Origin: Macrostomum hystrix | Lineage: Eukaryota; Platyhelminthes; Macrostomidae | Direction of reading: 5' to 3' | Length of the DNA: 64,000 nucleotides | NCBI GenBank assembly: GCA_950097015.1 | Contig: CATNEN010000001.1 | Coordinates: forward strand, 1,352,001 to 1,416,000 | In this document: positions 57,201-64,000 of the stretch, one piece after another | How the letters are laid out: each line of letters starts with the position of its first letter | How positions within the stretch are numbered: position 1 is the stretch's first letter | Position numbers and translations under genes: made by a program | Notes under the pieces: model-generated | The model's database searches: none | The model's input: only the letters and a program-made list of their open reading frames with translations | Told to the model about the DNA's origin: nothing

Positions 57201-57411
57201 CACAGGATTATCTACCTGCGTCAATTGGACCTGCAATCTGTTGGTTAGCCTGACCTTCTTGAGCCTAACCGAGTTGCTAACCAAACACGGCACCTACTGG
57301 CTTTACGCTGGACTGGCCTTACTAGCCCTGCTGTTTGTCGTCAGGTTTGTGCCAGAGACTAAAGGCAAAAGTCTGGAAGAGATTGAATTCATGCTAGAGA
57401 ATAATGCTTGA
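51289..57411 (+). CDS. SLC2A13: SLC2A13-type proton/myo-inositol cotransporter, five exons
   Basis: Exons in phase: 51289-51699, 52308-52561, 53019-53251, 55561-55913, 56872-57411; 1,791 nt, 596 aa (human 648). Major facilitator, sugar-transporter family, plasma membrane. Signatures in order: [17 protein letters not shown] in TM1; GRR after TM2; [84 protein letters not shown]; the Cys-rich extracellular loop between TM9 and TM10 that marks SLC2A13 ([25 protein letters not shown]); [15 protein letters not shown]; and [12 protein letters not shown]. The start of exon 4 is my weakest border: 55561 restores phase and the family's G-P motif, but the acceptor is poor; 55509 has a better acceptor but the wrong phase. 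Introns 2-4 are full of repeats. Confidence 0.93.
51700..52307 (+). other. SLC2A13 intron 1
   Basis: 608 bp of unique sequence with a GTCAGT donor and a CTTTTCCAG acceptor. It is the only long intron of this gene without a tandem array. Confidence 0.5.
52588..52612. repeat. Perfect 11-bp-arm hairpin just after the SLC2A13 intron 2 donor
   Basis: GTAGCCTTCAG and its reverse complement are separated by TTA, starting 26 nt after the 5' splice site. It abuts the truncated 3' end of the SINE. Confidence 0.8.
52613..52767 (-). mobile_element. Truncated tRNA-derived SINE, antisense in SLC2A13 intron 2
   Basis: The reverse complement begins GGGGGGTTGTAGCCCAGAGG, includes a box B GGGTTCGATTCC, and continues with GTGTCCTTTTAGCAAGACAC and CAGTTCACCCAGCTGTTAAA, matching the SINE at 8405. 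The 3' part present in that copy is missing here. Confidence 0.82.
52858..52960 (+). repeat. Short GAGATGAGAC-family array in SLC2A13 intron 2
   Basis: Five to six diverged copies of GATGAGACACGGGACAAATG-like units ending 60 bp before exon 3. Same motif family as the 16-bp arrays. Confidence 0.7.
53395..54435 (+). repeat. 20-bp minisatellite in SLC2A13 intron 3, about 52 copies
   Basis: Unit ATCTCACTCTACTCATCTAG with frequent CTAT for CTAG and occasional CTCTTCTC. In transcript sense every CTAG copy resembles a 3' splice site. Some units contain AGATCT palindromes. Confidence 0.95.
54790..55450 (+). repeat. 34-bp minisatellite in SLC2A13 intron 3, about 20 copies
   Basis: Unit with core GGTAGATAGGGTAGAGATAA then GATGGGGAGAGATT. 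Purine-rich in transcript sense, the opposite of the neighbouring pyrimidine-rich array, so the two could pair in one pre-mRNA. Confidence 0.93.
55940..56370 (+). repeat. 15-bp minisatellite in SLC2A13 intron 4, about 28 copies
   Basis: Unit ATTCTTCTGTGTCAG or ATTCTTTTGTGTCAG with shortened ACTTTTGTGTCAG copies. Every unit has a pyrimidine tract followed by CAG. It begins about 30 bp after the exon 4 donor. Open frames here are due to the multiple-of-three unit. Confidence 0.93.
56400..56871 (+). other. Unique part of SLC2A13 intron 4
   Basis: AT-rich intronic sequence ending in the acceptor CTAAAACAG before exon 5. No other structure seen. Confidence 0.4.
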
Positions 57412-57519
57412 TAGTTTCGGTGCAATTTGGAATTGGTCTTCGTGTAATAGTCTAGTAACAATCTCAGTGGTCTGTTACTCTGGATTCAACATGAACCCCT
57501 TTGCCTTCTCATTATTCTG

Positions 57520-58465
57520 ATTCTCATCTCACTCACCCCTATCTCACTCACCCCTATCTCACTCACTCTTATCTCATTCACCCCTATCTCACTCACTCTT
57601 ATCTCATTCACCCCTATCTCACTCACTCTTATCTCATTCACCCCCTAACTCACTCACTCGTATCTCGTCTCACTCACTCTTATCTCATTCACCCCCTATC
57701 TCACTCACTCTTATCTCATTCACCCCTTCTATCTTACTCACTCTTATCTCGTCTCACTCACTCTTATCTCATTCACCCCTCCATCTCACTCACTCTTATC
57801 TCATTCACCCCCTAGCTCACTAACTCTTATCTCATTCACCCCCTATCTCACTCACTATTATCTCATTCACCCCCTATCTCACTCACTCTTATCTCATTCA
57901 CCCCCTATCTCACTCACTCTTATCTCATTCACCCCTCCATCTCACTTACTCTTATCTCATTCACCCCCTATCTCACTCACTCTTATCTCATTCACCCCCT
58001 ATCTCACTCACTATTATCTCATTCACCCCCTATCTCACTCACTCTCATCTCATTCACCCCCTATCTCACTCACTCTTATCTCATTCACCCCCTATCTCAC
58101 TCACTCTTATCTCATTCACCCCCTATCTCACTCACTCTTATCTCATTCACCCCCTATCTCACTCACTCTTATCTCATTCACCCCCTATCTCACTCATTCT
58201 TATCTCATTCACCCCTCCATCTCACTCACTCTTATCTCATTCACCCCCTATCTCACTCACTCTTATCTCATTCACCCCCTATCTCACTCACTCTTATCTC
58301 ATTCACCCCCTAGCTCACCCACTCTTATCTCATTCAGCCCCTATCTCACTCACTCTTATCTCATTCACCCCCTAGCTCACCCACTCTTATCTCATTCAGC
58401 CCCTATCTCACTCACTCTTATCTCATTCACCCCCTAGCTCACTCACTCTTATCTCATTCACGCCT
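57520..58465 (+). repeat. 31-bp minisatellite 3' of SLC2A13, about 31 copies
   Basis: Unit with core CTCTTATCTCATTCACCCCC then TATCTCACTCA. It begins about 110 bp after the transporter stop, so it lies in the 3' UTR or just beyond. I found no AATAAA between the stop and the array. Confidence 0.93.
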
Positions 58466-59570
58466 TCCTATCTCACAGCCACTTATGTAGTTTGGTATCT
58501 TTTACCTGAATACGTTACAGTTATTGTGTTGTGACATTGCTTTTTGCTTAATTCTATCATGTGATTTATGTACCTGTAGATGTATGTACTCACTATTGTG
58601 ACAGTACTGTGATTTCGTAAATTCTTGTTAGATTATTTTTTGGAAGACAATCTTCATGTCTCTTTTGTGCTTATTTGAATTCCAATGACGAGTACCTTGA
58701 TGCCGGTTTGTGTTTAAAGTTACGACTATTTTCGTATAATATTTTAAACAACTTTTGTCAGTAGTGTGGCTAAATATTCTCCACATTTTCCTTAATTTGC
58801 GCAAGAATTAGATGAGATAATTAATTTCGCGTGCTGCCAAATTAGATAAATTTTTCTATATATTTCTTTGTGCTTAATTTCACATCGTACCTGGTCGTCG
58901 TGCAAAAAAGTCGTTGCAAAAATGCCTAACATTATTTTACTTTCATCAAAAGTTACATTGCCTTACGTATAATCACTGTGGATTGGTGTGTTGTACTTGT
59001 GTAAGCTATAAAATATACAGTTATAGTATATGCATTATTTGCGAGTCTATTTTTTCAGCGAGTATTTTAACAATCAAATTTATCTGCATTATGTATTGAA
59101 CGTGCTTTTTACATGTATCAAACAATTGCTTGTAGTGTATATATTTGTACGAACATATTTTTAGCCGCCTACTTTTATAGTAGGGTAATGCGCGCATGTA
59201 CATTAACCATACTGCCCCCCCAAAAGTGGTATGGACTTATCGACCGTGGGGTTGGTTGGTCAATGAGCTATTCAAATTAGCTAAGCGACAGCCTTATGTG
59301 TTCTATTCTATATACCCAGCAAGAAGAGCCTTGGCTGCCTGCCCTGCATGAGCTCGGCACGTCTTTACTGCGTTTGCAACTATATACGCTCCAGTTATAC
59401 AGATCAGGATTACACTTCAAAGCACCTCTGCTCTGCATTTTTGCATTGGAATCAGTGGACACATTGCGTTAATCAGTTAAGCTTTTTGTTTCAAGGATTG
59501 TCTGCAATCAGTGCTTCCTCAAATTCCGATTATGCTATGAGGAAAATTTCGTCATTTCCGATTTTGTGTA
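58466..59570 (+). other. Region between SLC2A13 and the Spen-like gene
   Basis: AT-rich; it should contain the SLC2A13 poly(A) site and the promoter/5' UTR of the downstream gene. An 85-codon frame at 59348-59605 has no recognisable homology and overlaps the Spen exon in another frame. Confidence 0.35.
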
Positions 59571-60960
59571 ATGAAAGAAGAGACACGCTATCTTTGGATC
59601 AGTGAATTGCCTCCAAATATTACTCAGCAGACATTAATTGATATATATTCAAGGTGAGTCAAGCTGTTTAACCTGTCAATGATATTTAAAATAAGTATTT
59701 TAAAAAAGATCGTCTGCTTCTAGCAGACGAATTTGCTAATCTAGCAAACACTACGTAAGCGATTTAATGTTGACTTTTAAAGCTTATGAATAAACTGTAC
59801 AGGCTTGTAGACTTGGAAAACAGCAGAAGCCGTTTAGTTTAGTGTATGAACCGGTCACGGGAGCATCATTTACTGGCTCAAGCTTCGTCGTCAACCTCTG
59901 TTTTGGGCTCTGTTGTACTTTTAGTTTAGCAATAAAAAGAGTATCGTGTTATTAACAAAGCTAATCTTTGCTAGCTAGGCCTAGTTTGCCTGGCCAACTG
60001 TTCATAATACTAGGCCAACAAAATCAATTAGCCTTTATTGCAATAGGTCTTCTCTCTTGATTGTTCTTGGACCAGACCCAGTGTATCAATGACTCACAAA
60101 GTGATTCATAGATCAGAACCGATAGTGATATCTGAACTGAAATTTCAGTGAGTTTGTGCTAGCAAAGTTGTAGTGGATCTTTCAGTTCTATCTCGCTTGG
60201 GGAGCATCTAATCTAAGCTGGATACTCAGTGCAAGAAAAGTGCCACAATTTCCAGATTTTTTTCTATTCATTTTCGACCATTGTATGTCAGAAACATAAT
60301 CAGATAGGCTGTGCTTGGCAATTTGAAAAAGGAAGGAGTGAAGGTTTTCAGCGTGTTATTGGCATAATGTACTTTGCCCACTGCGAGGTAAGTAGTGCCT
60401 TTGTTCATTATTCGTTAAATGGTTGGCAATCGGAGTCTCTTCATATTGAAATCTGATCTGTCATTGGAAAGCTAATTTTAACTTGGACGAGTCACGAAAG
60501 CCCAGTATTTGGGCTTTGACTTCCTTCCAAATGAATAAAATGATAAATAACTAAATTTCCACTTCCTATTGTCACTTAACAATTTAGCCACGGTCGCATA
60601 CTAAGCACCAAAATTCACGAGGCCGGCCAGCTCAGAGGTGCAGTTGTATCTTTTCTGGACACTAAAACAGCTACGAAAGCTTGCTCAGCTAATCACCTAT
60701 TGAATGGTCAGTCAGTAACGCCTGAGTATTGTGATCAAGCAGGCGAACCCGGATTACAGAGGCTGAAGGATTCCGCTTGCATCAAATTTTCTCATAGGTG
60801 AGTTCAATTTTCAAGCTTTTTAACATATACGCAATTTTTACAACGAATTTATCTTCCAGCTTTTCCTTTGCCTTTCATTTGTCATTGTCAGATCCTCGTT
60901 GGAAAACGGATCTAGTGCCACAACGACCAGCGTTAATAATAATAACAGTCCTCCAAGCAA
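59571..60960 (+). CDS. Spen-family RRM protein, N-terminal exons (partial)
   Basis: Exons 59571-59653, 60588-60797 and 60892-60960, all ending in phase 2 with GT-AG junctions. The start MKEETRYLWISELP aligns directly with the N-terminus of SPEN-type proteins (M-x-x-E-T-R-x-L-W-V-x-x-L-P); an in-frame stop lies upstream. Joined, exons 1-2 form one RNA-recognition motif: RNP2-like YLWISEL, then SHGRILSTKI, and RNP1-like GAVVSFLDTKTATKA. After it comes EYCDQAGEPG, matching the spacer YNEPG found after the first RRM of SPEN. Exon 3 is Ser/Thr/Asn-rich linker. Nuclear RNA binding and transcriptional co-repression are expected from the family. Later RRMs and the SPOC domain are not seen, so the gene either continues beyond 64 kb or is short. 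Confidence 0.75.
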
Positions 60961-63900
60961 GTAAGATTTTTCTTGGCTTTTAATAATCCTTAATACTTTT
61001 GGCATGAGTCTTAAGTCCTTCTCTAACAGTGTTCAAAGTCTAAGAAAGCATTTTTTATTGTACTTCTGGCCTTCATATCATGCTTAGTATATTCTTTCCA
61101 TTAAATTATCTAGACGATACGTTTGAAATGTGAGCTACTTCTTTCTAATAGTGAGGTGGTGTCAATATAGAATGAAAACTGTATCTTCAATTCTTCTTTT
61201 AGGTTTGGGTAGGTTGAAAAATAAACTTGGCATTGTTAGAAGTAGTAGTTTTTCTTGCTTACTCACCCAATTCACCCCACTCATCTTGCTCTGTCCTGTC
61301 TGTCTTTGGCTTTACCCGGCTCCTCTATTGTGTTATGTTATATTACTATTATATATATGCATATATTCTCCTATGCTTGTCTTGTGTTGTGCGTGTGACG
61401 TGTATTAGTGTGCTTGAATTCTTTCTCTCCCAGCCCCCTCAAGGTCTTATTAAATATATAAGTGTATACGTATGTATAAAGCCTATGACTGGCCGTTAGC
61501 TGTGCTTATACTAAACCAAGCTAGCGAGAGAGACCCTGGCCCCTGCTGTTCCTACCACCAACCCCAAGCCTCTTGCTCTTCACCCCCTTTTCTAAACTGG
61601 CAGTAAAAATTTGGTTTGCGTGCTATAGAGGGGTTGGCTGGGCTATAGAGGGGGCCGGTCTTTGGAAAATTGGAGGGTTGGGGTGGGGTGAAGTGTTTGG
61701 GGTGGTGGGCTGGTTGCGCCGCCACGCTGCGTCCTGCATATCAATCTTTCAGGCGTGCCAGGCGCAAGAGCTAAACCCCCCTCAACCCCCTATAAACCGA
61801 CACTCTTAATAATGCATTACTATATTAGTATATGTATATTATATTAGTTTGGCTAGTTTAGAATTTTGGGGTGGTGGGTTTTCTAGGCTTACTCTTGTGC
61901 ACAGCGAACGTGTATATATAATAAATAACCCTCAGCCCCCTTTTCCTTTTCTATATATGGTTAGAAATGTACATTTTCCTTTTTACTACACAGTAGAAAA
62001 AATAGAATGATTTTGTGCGTGCCTGCTGGAGCCGGCACCCTCTGCATTTCCTTACCTCTCTTTCTCTCGCGTTTTTTGACAAAAAAACTTTGCCTCAGCC
62101 AAGCTACAGCGCCCAATGCATTGCATAGCCATGGTCCTATACAATAAATGTATTTTTACAAAGCAGTCCCTGCCTTTCCTGCCTTTCCTCCCTCCCCCTT
62201 TTGCTTCTACCACAACATCGCCCCATTTTTTAACCTGATCGCTTCTCCACCACTAACAACATTGCCACCTCCATATTTCCTCCCTTCTGCTGTTTCGCTT
62301 TTCTGCTTACTATAAGCAAGCAAGCATAAAAAACACAATGTACAGTTAGAAAATGGTTTTCCCTTTTTGCTTTGGCTAGATTTTCTCAGCGAAACATTCT
62401 TTGTAGACGACATGGTCGATACACTCGCATATGATCTATTCGTATATTTTTAGATTATACGATACAATAGAGGGCGTGCGAGTGAAACAATTTTTGTTCA
62501 GATCAAAACATCTCGCTGGTTTGCAGATTGATTTGTTCGTCTGCTTTTTTGTTCCTTTCTTGTCGATATTGACCCCACCTTTTTCTGCTTTTTTTCTTTG
62601 CAACGTTGCATTTTAGCTATGAAATTCTTCTTCGTTAATTTTATTCGAGCGAAGCCAATCGACCAGTTTAGGCTGGATAAGGAGGAAATTTGTTTTTTTT
62701 GCTTGCCTGCCTGAATTTCTTGTAGCTTGTCTTCGCTAGAAAAGAAGCTATTAAACCCCTTAAGCTATTCTATTATCATTTGATGTGGAAGACTTTCAAT
62801 GAGAACATTTTGGTTTAGGATGGGAAAGCCTTTCACTATAAAGCAAAGAACTTTCCTCTTTTGTTTTTGTGCACTCTCCTAATTCTTTTCTGCTTAATTG
62901 TGAAAGGAGACAGTGTTTTTATACCATTGTAAGATAAAGCCATTCCAAAAATGCGATTCAACGAGTCTTGTGATACTCATCTGTCCAGTTTGTGTACTCG
63001 CTGTGTGATGTTTTGCCTGTATTAGCAATGATTGACTAAAATCTATTGATGCTTTTCTTTTCTGTTTTTCTTTAATCTTGCCTCGTTTCAGGTTCAGATT
63101 TATTTTTCATCCCTATTTTACCTACCATCCCTCGGGCCGACGGCCCACGATGATTCCGCAGCGAGATTGAGGCAAGATATCAGGCTCCGATATTCAAAAA
63201 AGACACACTCTCATTCTTTCTTGAGCCGCTCGTGTCGACTCAACCCTCACGCTGGCGAGTCGTCTGACTGACTGCGACTGCTCCTGTACCCAATCCCAAT
63301 CTCTCTCCTTTTTGCCCACCACAGCCCATCTCGTCATCTAGCAGGGCTCTTGCTCACCATCTGATTTTTTGTTGAAGGGAGAAGGGAGAAAAATCCTCCT
63401 TCAATCTGAGCCGGCTCCCTCCCCTTTCCCCTTTCCTCGTCTCTGTCTTCCTCTTGGCGTTTCCTTTTCTATCTTTCATCTCGCAGCTGGTTTTCACTCG
63501 TGTTTTGCCCCGGCGTGTAGTGTAGCGTTACGAAATCAAATGACTAGCAGGGCGATGTCTCTGTGGGAGCAGCAGTAGTCCCAAAATGTGGCCTTCCTTT
63601 TTTCTATTCCTATTTGCACGAGTAGCCGCATATATTCGCGTGCATTCTCTGCTTCCTTACTTAAGCCTTACTAAATAAAGTTGTCAGCGCGCCCAGAATC
63701 CATCTATAGATCCTCTCCTCTTTTCCTCTCCAACCACTCTCCAATTCCCATCCGGCCCTACTCTTCTCCCACTCTATTTTCATTCCCAATAATCTTGCAG
63801 CCGCGTACACAGCCTCCACTCGGGGCCAATGCCACGGGCACTATATAGTCATACTAGTAGCTCTATAGTAGACCTTTTAAGCCCGCCAGTGTAGATGGGG

Positions 63901-64000
63901 CATGAGAGAGGAAAAGGGGAGACTCAAAGGCAACACAGAAAAATGAGGATTGAGATGAGAGACTTGGGTAGCGTAGGCCTTGATGGGGGTTCTAGGCGTT
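60961..64000 (+). other. Intron or 3' region of the Spen-like gene
   Basis: T- and C-rich sequence without tandem arrays, unlike the rest of the window. One possible terminal exon is 63092-63170: acceptor CTCGTTTCAG, correct phase, 26 codons, stop. It is followed by AATAAA at 63674-63679 and would give a 146-aa single-RRM protein. Its peptide has no recognisable homology, so I do not call it a gene feature. A G-rich run (61675-61711) and a 6-bp-arm hairpin, GGGCCG-A-CGGCCC (about 63134-63146), are the only other structures. Confidence 0.35.

Overview
The window is nuclear DNA from an animal. It carries multi-exon genes with GT-AG introns, AATAAA signals, TATA boxes, tRNA-derived SINEs, a LINE fragment and a complete Gypsy-type LTR retrotransposon, and its genes are metazoan: WDR7/rabconnectin-3 beta, TMEM218, SLC2A13 and a Spen-family RRM protein. 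The sequence does not fix the phylum. A spiralian such as a flatworm is my low-confidence guess. Coding exons are GC-richer than the AT-rich flanks.

Layout. 1-2520: two minisatellites. 2548-3270 (-): first coding exon of a poly-Gln C2H2 zinc-finger protein, divergent from 5661-20716 (+), a WDR7 orthologue that I could thread through 13 coding exons in continuous phase (about 1302 aa). Most WDR7 introns hold their own minisatellite. Intron 5 also has a SINE with target-site duplications, and intron 9 has an antisense Gypsy element with identical LTRs. 20750-22400: two minisatellites, one interrupted by a LINE fragment. 24178-24513 (+): main exon of a TMEM218-like ciliary membrane protein. 25480-26515: two minisatellites. 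27482-30207 (+): a four-EF-hand protein in six exons, the first of which contributes only the ATG. 31187-49132 (-): a two-exon gene for a 129-aa secreted PAN/Apple-like protein. Its single 17.55-kb intron is almost entirely one 16-bp tandem repeat of about 1,089 copies, with no net register slip at any point I sampled. 49693-50379: a small terminal-inverted-repeat element. 51289-57411 (+): an SLC2A13-type H+/myo-inositol transporter in five exons (596 aa). 59571-60960 and beyond (+): the N-terminal exons of a Spen-like RRM protein, followed by 3 kb with no firm exon.

The genes are ordinary unlinked animal genes and form no operon or pathway. What is unusual is the tandem-repeat load: at least 20 distinct arrays, mostly one or two per intron. 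In transcript sense many units carry a pyrimidine-rich stretch ending in AG, like a 3' splice site, and several loci share the core GAGATGAGAC. The giant array, its higher-order duplications and its splice-site-like unit are the observations most worth following up.
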